From the NCBI GenBank assembly GCA_020721775.1, contig DYLZ01000002.1:1-62664 (forward strand): a DNA stretch of 62,664 bases, in the 5' to 3' direction. Below the pieces are notes generated by a model. That model saw only the letters and a list, made by a program, of their open reading frames with translations, was not told the DNA's origin and made no database searches. Below are positions 1-7,853 of the stretch, in pieces. A program made the position numbers and the translations under genes. Within the stretch, counting starts at the first letter, position 1, and each line of letters starts with the position of its first letter. The stretch comes from Sulfurovum sp. (lineage in GTDB: Bacteria; Campylobacterota; Campylobacteria; Campylobacterales; Sulfurovaceae).

Positions 1-44
1 TCTCTTAAGAATGACTCCATGGGTTCAAATCCTTGTAAAATATA

Positions 45-160
45 TTGAATCCTCTGAATAAATCCTGATAGACAATTTTGCCAGGCAGCTCGAAGGCGAA
101 AGCTTCGGGGTTCCCATCGTGGCAAACTCTTGGCTTGAATGATTTGTTTAGAGGGTTCTA
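45..160. repeat. MITE-like hairpin element, copy 1
   Basis: First of three dispersed copies (others near 28.4 and 57.1 kb). It begins TTGAATCCTCTGAATAA and ends with the approximate inverse TTGTTTAGAGGGTTC. Inside is a second inverted pair, TTTTGCCA against TGGCAAAC, around a short GC-richer centre. No open reading frame or transposase is present, so this would be a non-autonomous element or a structured repeat. It lies 35 bases beyond the stop of the methyltransferase relic, at the edge of the accessory island. Confidence 0.75.
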
Positions 161-195
161 TTGGATAGATTATACCATATGGGGCTAAAAAGTTA

Positions 196-1203
196 TCATG
201 CTACGACTATATCTATCCCTATACTTTTCATATCTTCATAAATTTTTTTCGCTAAATAATAGCCAAGACAAGGAGGAACTGCATTGCCTACCATCTTATA
301 TCCTGCCATTACATTAGTATAATAGAATTTGTGAGTATCCGGAAATGTTTGAATTCTTGCACACTCTCTGACACTTAATCTTCTATATAGATGCTCATAA
401 TTCTCTACAAAAACTCGCTTATTTTGTTCTACAAACTGCATCTTTGGTGCTTGCGGATGGATCGGCGCATGCCTACCGCCTGCTTGTATAGTAAATGATG
501 GTTCGTCCCAGCTCCTCACACGATTTCTTGACATAAAAATTGTTGAAAAGCTTCCTATAGCATATTCGTGATTGTCGATATGGCATTTATTGCCATTAGT
601 ATAGTTTTTTTCTCTTGCCGGTAAGGCATTGTCTTTTATATCCCAAATCACATCTTTGAGATATCTTTTTGTATTAAATCCTTTTGGAAATTCGAACTCT
701 ATGCCCAGATCATCTCTATAGCCTACAAAAAATACCCTTTTTCTATCTTGTGGGACTTTGTAATCATGGGCATTTAACATCTTAAATGATAGTTTGTAGC
801 CACTTTCCCTAAAGTGATTTTTGATATTTTCCAGTGCATCACTATGACGCCTTGCAAGCATTCCTGATACATTTTCAGCCAAGAAAAATAGTGGTTTTTT
901 ATCTCTAAGAACTCTTATAAATTCAAAAAACAACTGTCCTCTATGGTCATTTATGCCACGAGATTTTCCCGCTTCACTCCAACTTTGACATGGTGGACCA
1001 CCGATAAGCCCTATGGCATCGGGAATTTCACTTGATGGAATATCTACTATACTCCTCCTATCAAGCTTTGTACTTGGAAAGTTTTTCTCAAAAGTCTCTC
1101 AAATATCTTTGTCGTATTCATTTGCCCAAATGGTTTTAAATCCTGCTTTTTCAAAACCTAGATCTAAACCGCCAGCACCGCTGAAGAGGGAGATGATGTT
1201 CAT
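196..1203 (-). pseudogene. M.HaeIII-like DNA cytosine-5 methyltransferase with in-frame TGA
   Basis: The reading frame from ATG at 1203 encodes the motifs of a C5-cytosine methyltransferase in order: [13 protein letters not shown] (motif I, SAM binding), GGPPCQSWSEAG (motif IV, catalytic Cys), ENVSG (motif VI), QDRKRVF (motif VIII) and GNAVPP (motif X). Full length would be about 335 residues, close to M.HaeIII (about 330), which methylates GGCC and resembles it along its length. A TGA at 1099-1101 (codon 35) interrupts the frame between YDKDI and ETFEKNF, where M.HaeIII has tryptophan, so TGG to TGA is the likely change. The 245-residue frame left from ATG 933 lacks motifs I and IV and cannot be a working enzyme. 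The start follows the NADAR gene's stop directly (TAAATG), so the two were probably translated together. Confidence 0.85.
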
Positions 1204-1842
1204 TTAATTACTTTTAAAATTGAATAAATTTTTTGAATTCAAAAAATCGTGTTTATTATTTACTTCTTCAACATTTCCAATAGGTTCTCCAAATAATTTA
1301 AAATCTTTTAATTTCAGAGGTTTAATATAATCCAAACTATACTGTTTATATATTTCTCTTAATTCCATCAATAAACGCCCAAGTATATTCATTCCTTTAT
1401 ATTCTGCTCCATCAAAATAAGCACCCCAGAAATTATCTTTTGTCGATTCTTCAACAATATTTTTTGAACCCGTCTCTAACAACAATCTTCCAAAAGTTTC
1501 TTTATTTTGAATAAGTTTTACTCTTAATACCCATTTCATTATTGCTATTTTTATTTGTTCCCAATCTTCTCTAGTTTGTGAACGATATTTTTTTGATTTC
1601 ATTTTGGCTGTCATTGGGCTTGACTCGTTAATAATAATCATTTGTACCTTTGGTAAATGAGGGAATCTCATTGCTTGATATAAAGCTTCTGAAGATTTAA
1701 TATAAATCCCATTTACTACGATTGGATAACCAGAAGCCATATTGGATAATCCACCATATTTTTCAGTTGTTTTTCTAAATGATATACATTCATTCACTTT
1801 ATATATTCGTGTTTCTTCTTCAGGATTCACTTTATATCCCAA
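1204..1842 (-). CDS. NADAR domain protein (YbiA/DUF1768-like)
   Basis: A 212-residue protein. Residues about 20-165 match the NADAR (YbiA-like) fold: FRKTTEKYGGLSNMA near the start, SSEALYQAMRFPH in the middle, and the signature FWGAYFDGAEYKGMNILGRL followed by LMELRE. NADAR proteins act on NAD or ADP-ribose derivatives; some cleave N-glycosidic bonds in riboflavin intermediates and some remove ADP-ribose from guanine in DNA. The last 45 residues look like a non-conserved tail. It is the middle gene of a minus-strand run (PRTase-like, NADAR, methyltransferase), 20 bases after the PRTase-like stop and directly abutting the methyltransferase start. The frame is intact although both restriction-modification genes around it are broken. 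The substrate is unknown; a role in nucleic-acid-directed defence is inferred from context. Confidence 0.8.
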   Translation of the reverse strand: MGYKVNPEEETRIYKVNECISFRKTTEKYGGLSNMASGYPIVVNGIYIKSSEALYQAMRFPHLPKVQMIIINESSPMTAKMKSKKYRSQTREDWEQIKIAIMKWVLRVKLIQNKETFGRLLLETGSKNIVEESTKDNFWGAYFDGAEYKGMNILGRLLMELREIYKQYSLDYIKPLKLKDFKLFGEPIGNVEEVNNKHDFLNSKNLFNFKSN

Positions 1843-1862
1843 TTAAATTTTATAGTAGGTAA

Positions 1863-2873
1863 CTATTTTGGATAAGTTTTTCTTTGGAATAATGGATACC
1901 AAATAGAATTACCATTCCAATCACCCCACCAAAAAGCTAAAGGAGTGTTATTAGGACAATTCCGATAACTAAAAAGTAAAGCTCCAAATCCAAAACCTGC
2001 GAAAGAAGATATACCCAAAGGTTTCCATTTTTTTCTATCTATTTCATTGATTTTACTAATAATATTTAGGCCTGCAAGAGTAAATTCTTCTTCGAGTATT
2101 GCTCTATTTGTTTCAGATGAAAAAATCGTTTTTCCACAGTGTGCATTAGCTATTTGATTCGTATCCCTAAGTATATAATTAGTCCCTTGAGTTTTTAAAT
2201 ATGCTAAAACATCTGGATTAGTTAAACATTTTTCACTTGGCCAAAGAACTTCTGAGACATTTTGACAATTTGGATTGTTTTCTAATTCTTCCAATCTCCA
2301 AAATGTTATTTTAATATTATTTGGATTCTCTGTACCTAGCTCTTGGTTGGCATGATATTGCCCATTTTTATAATAAGCTATATAAATAATATCAAGACTA
2401 GCATCTTTAGGAGCAGTTTTGAGCCAATCAATTAAATCTGTTTTTAGTCTATTTCCAGTAAATAAAAAATCATCAAGATGAATAAAATGTTTTTTTGTTA
2501 AATCATTAATAGAAATATCAATATTTTTTTCTTGTTTAATAATCTGCTTGAACTTTTCATTCATTAATTCTTGACTTTTACCATTTTTTTGAATTTGTAG
2601 TAATGATGCTTCTTCCCAAAAATTCGGATTATTTTTTGTTAAATTCGTATTCGATATTAAACCGTTTAAAAATCTATCCAATTCATTTTCACACAAATAT
2701 CTTTGTTCAAAAATATGTATCATCTCTTCTAAAATTAGTAAACGATTTTCTTCACTAAACTGTGCCACCCATTTTAAAATATTTTCTTTTTTGGGGTTTA
2801 ATCCTTCTGATTGTCTATAATCTTTTAATTTTTTTGCCATTTCTTCTGCTAAATCTTGTTGCTCTATATTCAT
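1863..2873 (-). CDS. Phosphoribosyltransferase-like protein (PRTase-CE type)
   Basis: A 336-residue protein. A helical N-terminal region (about 1-115) with a conserved-looking tryptophan stretch is followed by FIHLDDFLFTGNRLKTDL (about 132-149). This resembles the PRPP-binding loop of type I phosphoribosyltransferases: hydrophobic strand, two acidic residues, then a Thr-Gly turn. A later hydrophobic strand (LDIIYIAYY) and a C-terminal FWWGDWNGNSIWYPLF segment resemble the PRTase-like proteins described in predicted prokaryotic conflict systems (PRTase-CE). Which nucleotide it would act on is unknown. It lies upstream of the NADAR gene in the same direction, so the two probably share a transcript. 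The frame is intact. An ordinary salvage enzyme is unlikely, because the N-terminal extension and the neighbours are wrong for one. Confidence 0.6.
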   Translation of the reverse strand: MNIEQQDLAEEMAKKLKDYRQSEGLNPKKENILKWVAQFSEENRLLILEEMIHIFEQRYLCENELDRFLNGLISNTNLTKNNPNFWEEASLLQIQKNGKSQELMNEKFKQIIKQEKNIDISINDLTKKHFIHLDDFLFTGNRLKTDLIDWLKTAPKDASLDIIYIAYYKNGQYHANQELGTENPNNIKITFWRLEELENNPNCQNVSEVLWPSEKCLTNPDVLAYLKTQGTNYILRDTNQIANAHCGKTIFSSETNRAILEEEFTLAGLNIISKINEIDRKKWKPLGISSFAGFGFGALLFSYRNCPNNTPLAFWWGDWNGNSIWYPLFQRKTYPK

Positions 2874-2882
2874 TTGAAAATC

Positions 2883-3017
2883 CTATTTTCTATTGCTTAA
2901 TACTTTATAATCATACCTTAGATTATATTGATTGATAGATTTAATAATTAACTTTTTATCAATATTATAATCTAAACTCATTTGTTTGATATCTAAATGA
3001 TTTATATCTATATACAT
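2883..3017 (-). CDS. Small hypothetical protein between truncated endonuclease and PRTase-like gene
   Basis: A 44-codon frame from ATG 3017 to TAG 2883, ending nine bases before the PRTase-like start. The peptide is lysine-, isoleucine- and asparagine-rich (begins MYIDINHLDIKQMSLDY) and has the look of a short helix-turn-helix fragment, but I recognise no family. It lies where the missing C-terminal half of the endonuclease gene should be, in a different frame. It may be a small controller-type protein, a fragment joined at the recombination point, or chance. Confidence 0.25.
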   Translation of the reverse strand: MYIDINHLDIKQMSLDYNIDKKLIIKSINQYNLRYDYKVLSNRK

Positions 3018-3021
3018 GACA

Positions 3022-3381
3022 TTAAATATTTACATTATTTTCTACAAAATGTTCTGGGAATAGTTTTGCTTTGGGATATGAGCTATTAAGAGCTATTGCG
3101 GTGCTATGTGATTCTATCTTTTTTATCTCTATCGCATCACTATTTTTGAGTATCAAATCGGGCGGGTTGTTTTTATTACCGCTGTAAGAATAAATTTGTG
3201 AAAATGCGGCTAGTCTATTTTGTTCATTTGTTTCATTTATCGTTCCTGCAAAAATATCTTTGACAAACTCCTCTAGCCCATCGCCCATATTATTGGCACG
3301 ATTATTTCCATTTGTCAGAGTTGAAACATTGGCTTGATAATTATTAACAATATTGATAAATGCCCTAAGTATATTTGACAC
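3022..3381 (-). pseudogene. NgoPII-like type II restriction endonuclease, C-terminally truncated
   Basis: A 119-residue frame matching the N-terminal half of NgoPII-family endonucleases, which cut GGCC: an early NRANNMGDGLEEFVKDIFAG stretch, then PPDLIL followed by DAIEIKKIES, the Asp and Glu-x-Lys of a PD-(D/E)xK site, then IALNSSYPKAKL. Family members are much longer (well over 200 residues). Similarity stops after KAKL and the frame ends ten residues later. It pairs by specificity with the M.HaeIII-like gene at 196-1203, although the PRTase-like and NADAR genes now lie between them. The catalytic core is visible, but loss of the C-terminal half should abolish activity. Confidence 0.75.
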
Positions 3382-3466
3382 AAAATCACCTTTTTTCGAT
3401 TTATTTTATAATCTTATCTAAAAAATTATATATAGATTTATAAATATGTCAAAATGTCATATTTTT

Positions 3467-4180
3467 TTATTTGCCGACAAACGAAGCAACAAGTCCTATA
3501 ATCCCGCCAAAAACGCCGCCCCATACAACAAGCCAGCCAAGATGTTCCCTAATAAGTGTTTTTATGAGATCTTTTACCATAGCAGGAGTTAATTCATTTA
3601 ACCTGTTTGTTACTATTATCTCTATGGAATTTATCAAGTCATGTTGAAAACTTGTACTGTTTATATGGTTTTTTATCTCTTCATGAAAAGAGTTTGATTT
3701 TACTATTGAGACCAAAGAGGCTCTTAATTTGTCCAAAAATTGCTCCCTAAAAGATTCCAACACACTCTCCCCGCCAAACATTCCTATCAGACCGCCAAAT
3801 TTTGACTCCATGATAGTGCTTTTTAATGCATCAAAAGCCCTGTTCATATCAACATTTGCAACAACGCCTGATATATCTATCTTCATCTCTTCGGTATTTA
3901 GAAAATTTTGAATATTTTTTTTACTAAAAAACTGCTCCATCATCATATCTTTGATAGATTTTTTAAAAACTTCAAAATTAAGCTCAATTATCCCGGAACC
4001 GTACAAAAATGGTACTTTTTCAAATAACATATAGATAGCAAGCCAATTTGTAACAGCACCCGAGAGTGCATAAAACCCCATATCAAATAGATGTTTTGAC
4101 AAAATTGTCGGAACAAAAAAAGATATTGCCACTATCAAAAAAGCTGTTAAATTTGTCAAAACTGATTTATCTATATTCAT
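3467..4180 (-). CDS. DUF445 family membrane protein
   Basis: A 237-residue protein with two hydrophobic segments near the N-terminus (about 9-45) and one at the C-terminus (about 212-235), separated by a long hydrophilic helical region. The sequence GAVTNWLAIYMLFEKVPFLY after the first membrane segment is the DUF445 (YheB-like) hallmark. Function is unknown in the family. The gene is alone on the minus strand and marks the return to core genome beside the island. ATG 4180 has only weak ribosome-binding context. Confidence 0.85.
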   Translation of the reverse strand: MNIDKSVLTNLTAFLIVAISFFVPTILSKHLFDMGFYALSGAVTNWLAIYMLFEKVPFLYGSGIIELNFEVFKKSIKDMMMEQFFSKKNIQNFLNTEEMKIDISGVVANVDMNRAFDALKSTIMESKFGGLIGMFGGESVLESFREQFLDKLRASLVSIVKSNSFHEEIKNHINSTSFQHDLINSIEIIVTNRLNELTPAMVKDLIKTLIREHLGWLVVWGGVFGGIIGLVASFVGK

Positions 4181-4735
4181 AACCTCATCCTTGAAAGTAA
4201 AAGTTTATAAAATCTTATCTCATTTTTTTAAAACTTTTAAATACAAAATATATTATATACTTGTTTTTCATCGGTATTATCGTACCTTTTTAGCACTTTA
4301 TACCTCGTTAAGTTGTCTTGAGCCTTATTAAAATATGGAAATGATAATTGGCGGTGAAGTTTTTGGAATTTTAATGATGTGTGGTTTTTGTGATAGACTA
4401 TATTGCTGTCATTTTACATAGTTTGTACAGAGTAGAATACAATGCAATTACAGCAAGCGAAAAGTATCTTTTGCTAAATACTCTTAAATGTTTCATGATT
4501 CTACTTCTCTACTTTATAAAAATGTTGACAATCTTTTGCACCATTGCATACTTTGTTTTGCAGAAATCTCATTTATACTTTCATCAGTACAAATAAAAAG
4601 AGTTGATATCAATAGTAAAATATGATAAATTGCGATTTTTTTTCAAATGTAACATACTTTATTATACACTATTTATACTTTGGAGTTTAAAAAATTCAAA
4701 GTATAATATCCATAAAATAAATAGCAAGGATTTAT
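4181..4735. other. 555-base intergenic region before dapD
   Basis: Divergent intergenic stretch between DUF445 and dapD, very AT-rich. A 71-codon frame at 4381-4596 has no ribosome-binding site or recognisable family, and I do not call it. The only regulatory signal I can support is the dapD -10 box at 4702-4707. It may hold a decayed gene or a small RNA, but nothing specific is visible. Confidence 0.5.
4702..4730 (+). promoter_or_regulatory. dapD promoter -10 box and ribosome-binding site
   Basis: TATAAT at 4702-4707 in T/A-rich DNA, with AAGGA at 4726-4730 and ATG at 4736. The short leader and lack of a clear -35 fit Campylobacterota sigma-70 promoters. It would drive the long colinear run starting with dapD. 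Confidence 0.6.
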
Positions 4736-5926
4736 ATGATAAAACAAATTTTGACTACAGATGAGTTCAAAAACTTTATAGAAAATACAAGATCAAAAGC
4801 AGGATACAAAGAGCCAATAGCATTTGGTATTGCTAAAGTTGACCGTGGTCAAAAAAATGTCGAAAAAATACTGCAAGCCAACTTTCCTTTTGTAAATTGG
4901 ATGGAAAATTATGGATCAGCTGCCGTTTTTATAGCTTCACTTGAAGATGCCGGGATAAAAGTTGACTTTAGCGCTTCAGAGTTTGTTGCAACAATAAATG
5001 AAAAATTTATCACAAATGCTCTCAATATTTTTACACCATATCTTGATGAAGCAAAAGGTGATGCGCATAAAAATGTGCAGGTTATAAAAGCATTATCAGA
5101 TATTAAACAACTTGATTCAAACTTTAGAATAGTATTTCTATTTGAAGATACAAATCCTGTGAGCGTAGAGGCAGTTTATCTAAAACTATATGCTCTGTCT
5201 CAATCAAAAGTAAAACTTAGAAGCATTAACCTTAACGGTGCATTTGGAGTGCTTAATAATGTAGCGTGGGTTGGCAATAAGCCATATGAGCTTGACTTTT
5301 TGAGAGACAATGAGATTGAAATGAAATTAAAGGGAACTTACCCTAATATCGATAGCGTTGATAAATTCCCTAGATATCTGCAACATATAATTCCTGCTGA
5401 TAACACAAGAGTACTTGATGCAAGTAAAGTTAGAATGGGAGCTCAGCTTGCAGCCGGAACTACAGTAATGCCCGGAGCAAGCTATATTAATTTCAACGCA
5501 GGAACACTCGGACCAGTTATGGTTGAGGGCAGAATATCAAGTTCGGCCATAGTAGGAAGCGGCTCTGATGTAGGTGGAGGAGCAAGCATTCTCGGAGTTC
5601 TTAGCGGAACAGACGGCAATCCTATTAGCATAGGAGAAAATACGCTTCTTGGTGCAAATTCTGTTACCGGAATACCTTTGGGTGACGGATGTATAGTAGA
5701 TGCAGGCATAACAATACTTGCCGGCACTAAAATCAAAATATCTCCTGAAAATCTAGAGAAAATAAAAGCTGCAAATCCTGATGTTGATATAGAAAACAAA
5801 ACAACATTTAAAGGTAGCGAACTTCAAGGCTTACATGGAATCCATTATAGAGTCAATTCACTAACAGGCGAAATGATAGCCTCCAGAAGTACGCGGGAAG
5901 TAAAATTAAATGCCGAACTCCACTAA
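4736..5926 (+). CDS. dapD: 2,3,4,5-tetrahydropyridine-2,6-dicarboxylate N-succinyltransferase
   Basis: Transfers succinyl from succinyl-CoA to tetrahydrodipicolinate in the lysine/diaminopimelate pathway. At 396 residues it has the long N-terminal domain of the Campylobacterota/actinobacterial-type enzyme rather than the short 270-residue enterobacterial form. The C-terminal half (about 235-350) is a left-handed beta-helix of hexapeptide repeats, including YINFNAGTLGP, GGGASILGVLSGTDGNP and GENTLLGANS. It starts the plus-strand run and overlaps the next small gene by 17 bases. Product cytosolic, expected trimer. Confidence 0.93.
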   Translation: MIKQILTTDEFKNFIENTRSKAGYKEPIAFGIAKVDRGQKNVEKILQANFPFVNWMENYGSAAVFIASLEDAGIKVDFSASEFVATINEKFITNALNIFTPYLDEAKGDAHKNVQVIKALSDIKQLDSNFRIVFLFEDTNPVSVEAVYLKLYALSQSKVKLRSINLNGAFGVLNNVAWVGNKPYELDFLRDNEIEMKLKGTYPNIDSVDKFPRYLQHIIPADNTRVLDASKVRMGAQLAAGTTVMPGASYINFNAGTLGPVMVEGRISSSAIVGSGSDVGGGASILGVLSGTDGNPISIGENTLLGANSVTGIPLGDGCIVDAGITILAGTKIKISPENLEKIKAANPDVDIENKTTFKGSELQGLHGIHYRVNSLTGEMIASRSTREVKLNAELH

Positions 5927-6170
5927 GATGGCACCTGAAGATACTGAGCTGCTTGAAGATCTTTTTTTGCTTGCAATGCTAAATAAAGAACAAGATGAGA
6001 CGATAGACGATATCAGCTCTATACTTGTTGAAACAAATTCACTTAGTTTCGATGAAGCCAAAGAGATAGTGGCAAACCTAAAAACAAAAGGTGCTATAAT
6101 AAATGACGGTTTATCGTTTTTGGGCATAACGCTTGCCAATATTGCAAAAGAAAAGTTTCAATTAAAATAA
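5910..6170 (+). CDS. Conserved hypothetical protein downstream of dapD
   Basis: An 86-residue acidic, mostly helical protein (begins MPNSTKMAPEDTELLEDLFL). ATG 5910 lies inside the end of dapD, a 17-base overlap that suggests translational coupling; an internal Met at residue 7 (5928) is an alternative start. I see no catalytic motif, membrane segment or signal peptide. It resembles short helical proteins of unknown role found in Campylobacterota. A frame shadow is unlikely because the frame continues well past dapD in the gap before the S4 gene. Confidence 0.6.
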   Translation: MPNSTKMAPEDTELLEDLFLLAMLNKEQDETIDDISSILVETNSLSFDEAKEIVANLKTKGAIINDGLSFLGITLANIAKEKFQLK

Positions 6171-6202
6171 AAAATTAGTCAAATGAGTGCAAAGGAGTAA
6201 TT

Positions 6203-6448
6203 TTGAGAATAGACAAATGGCTCTCAAGCGTAAATGTTATCAAAAGAAGAACAATTGCCACAGATATGGTAAAAAATGGTGTAGTTTTTGTAAATGACAT
6301 TGAAGCAAAGCCCTCTAAAAATATCTCCATTGGAGATAAAATTAAGATAAAATACTTGACAGAAGAGAAGAATTATGAGGTATTGAACATACCCACAACA
6401 AAAACTATCCCAAAAAGCCAAAAAGAGCTTTATGTAAAAGAACTCTAA
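6203..6448 (+). CDS. S4-domain RNA-binding protein (RqcP/Hsp15-like)
   Basis: An 81-residue protein that is essentially one S4 domain: MRIDKWLSSVNVIKRRTIAT at the start, then GVVFVNDIEAKPSKNISIGD, the classic RNA-binding hairpin. Such proteins bind structured rRNA or tRNA; Hsp15/RqcP act on stalled 50S-nascent chain complexes. The start is TTG at 6203, supported by AAGGAG at 6192-6197 and by the S4 fold beginning at residue 2. It lies 32 bases after the preceding gene and 10 before trpD. Confidence 0.8.
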   Translation: MRIDKWLSSVNVIKRRTIATDMVKNGVVFVNDIEAKPSKNISIGDKIKIKYLTEEKNYEVLNIPTTKTIPKSQKELYVKEL

Positions 6449-6458
6449 AGGAAGTTAT

Positions 6459-7436
6459 ATGTTAACCCAAGTCAATTTTGAAAAACTATTTGCAAACGAA
6501 ATGAGCGATGATGAAGCAAGGGAATTTCTAGTAGCCCTATATGAAAACGGCGAAAGTTCTTCAGACTTGGCAATTGCTGCAAGAGTAATGCGTAGATACG
6601 CAAAAGAGCTTGTGATACCGGATGAATTAAGAGAAAAAGCGATCGATATCGTTGGAACAGGCGGGGACAAAAGCGGAACTTTCAATATTTCCAGCGCTGC
6701 ATCACTTCTTTTGGCATCCATGGGATGTTATGTTGCAAAACATGGCAACAGAAGCATTACGAGCAATTCAGGCTCGGCCGATGTGCTTGAAAAGCTTGGC
6801 ATAAATCTAAACTTAACAACTAAGCAGCAAGCTTCAATGCTTGAACATGTCGGCTTTTGCTTTATGTTTGCTCCAAACCATCATCCTGCAATGAAAAATA
6901 TCATGCCGATAAGACACTCTATTCCGCACAGAACTATATTTAATCTGCTTGGTCCTCTTACAAATCCTGCTCATGTAAAAAAATATCTAATAGGTGTCAG
7001 TGAGCCAAAATTTATAGATATAGTTGCGAATGCTTTGGTTGATCTTGGCATAAAAAGAGCTATGGTAGTTAGCAGTATAGACAATGTTGATGAGATTTCA
7101 ATTTCTACAAAAACCAAATTTGCGTTTATTGAAGATAGTTTTATATCACACGGCGAGATAGATCCGATCGATCTCGGATTTAAACAATACGAAGCAAGCG
7201 AAGTCCTTGGCGGCGATAGCAATACTAATGCGCAAATTATAAAAGATATCTTTTCAGGAAAAGAAAAAGGGGCAAAGAGGGATATAGTAGTTATCAATGC
7301 CGCATTTGCTCTATTTATAGAAAGCGGTGCCGTTGATATCAAAGAGGCGATCTTCAAGGTTAATGCAGCTCTTGATAGCAATAAAGCTATGGATCATCTT
7401 GCAAAGATCATAGAATTTTCAAATTCATTTAAATAA
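6459..7436 (+). CDS. trpD: Anthranilate phosphoribosyltransferase
   Basis: Joins anthranilate to PRPP in tryptophan synthesis. At 325 residues it has family length. The glycine-rich PRPP loop GTGGDKSGTFNISSA is near residues 67-81, followed by KHGNRSITSNSGSADVLE (about 94-111), which shapes the substrate tunnel, then MPIRHSIPHRTIFNLLGPLTNP. AAGGAAG precedes the ATG. trpC is about 50 kb away in this window, so the trp genes are split. It is joined head-to-tail with tsaE. Confidence 0.93.
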   Translation: MLTQVNFEKLFANEMSDDEAREFLVALYENGESSSDLAIAARVMRRYAKELVIPDELREKAIDIVGTGGDKSGTFNISSAASLLLASMGCYVAKHGNRSITSNSGSADVLEKLGINLNLTTKQQASMLEHVGFCFMFAPNHHPAMKNIMPIRHSIPHRTIFNLLGPLTNPAHVKKYLIGVSEPKFIDIVANALVDLGIKRAMVVSSIDNVDEISISTKTKFAFIEDSFISHGEIDPIDLGFKQYEASEVLGGDSNTNAQIIKDIFSGKEKGAKRDIVVINAAFALFIESGAVDIKEAIFKVNAALDSNKAMDHLAKIIEFSNSFK

Positions 7437-7853
7437 ATGCAAACAAAAATAACAGTTTCTTTACAAAATATCTCAAGCGTTGCAAAAAAACTCAAAGAGT
7501 TACTGCCTCAAAATTGCATTATATTTCTAAACGGCACATTGGCGTCAGGAAAAACGACACTTACAAAAGCTATCGTCAAAGAATTTGGCAATTTGGATTC
7601 CGTAACATCCCCTACTTTTTCTTTGCAAAATATATATGGAAACAATATATTTCATTATGACCTATACAGAGTAGGCTTTGATGAGATAATGGATCTCGGT
7701 CTTTATGAAGAGTTTGATAAGAACGGTTGGCATATAGTAGAGTGGGCCAATCCAAAACTCAAAACCTTTTTAGAAAGCGCTGGATATAATACATTTAACA
7801 TTTCTATTAATATTTTAGATCTAAACAGTAGAGAATATATACTAGGAGCCTAA
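7437..7853 (+). CDS. tsaE: tRNA threonylcarbamoyladenosine biosynthesis ATPase TsaE
   Basis: ATPase of the TsaBDE complex making t6A37 in ANN-decoding tRNAs. The 138-residue chain shows the Walker A loop LASGKTTLTKAIV (about 36-48), SPTFSLQNIY, HYDLYRV and the LGLYEEF-WHIVEWANP region typical of the family. The ATG follows the trpD stop with no gap (TAAATG), and its stop abuts the lptB start. Confidence 0.92.
   Translation: MQTKITVSLQNISSVAKKLKELLPQNCIIFLNGTLASGKTTLTKAIVKEFGNLDSVTSPTFSLQNIYGNNIFHYDLYRVGFDEIMDLGLYEEFDKNGWHIVEWANPKLKTFLESAGYNTFNISINILDLNSREYILGA

Noticed and set aside
1-40. Sequence resembling the 3' half of a tRNA (GGTTCAAATCC, and CTTAAGA like an anticodon loop)
   Set aside because: The T-stem has two mismatches, there is no CCA, and the 5' half lies outside the window, so no tRNA can be supported.
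1099-1101. UGA read as tryptophan or selenocysteine
   Set aside because: TGA ends other genes here normally, Trp is coded by TGG throughout, and no selenocysteine-type hairpin is evident; a nonsense change is simpler.
4381-4596. 71-codon open frame in the gap before dapD
   Set aside because: No ribosome-binding site, no family resemblance, odd composition; likely chance in AT-rich DNA.
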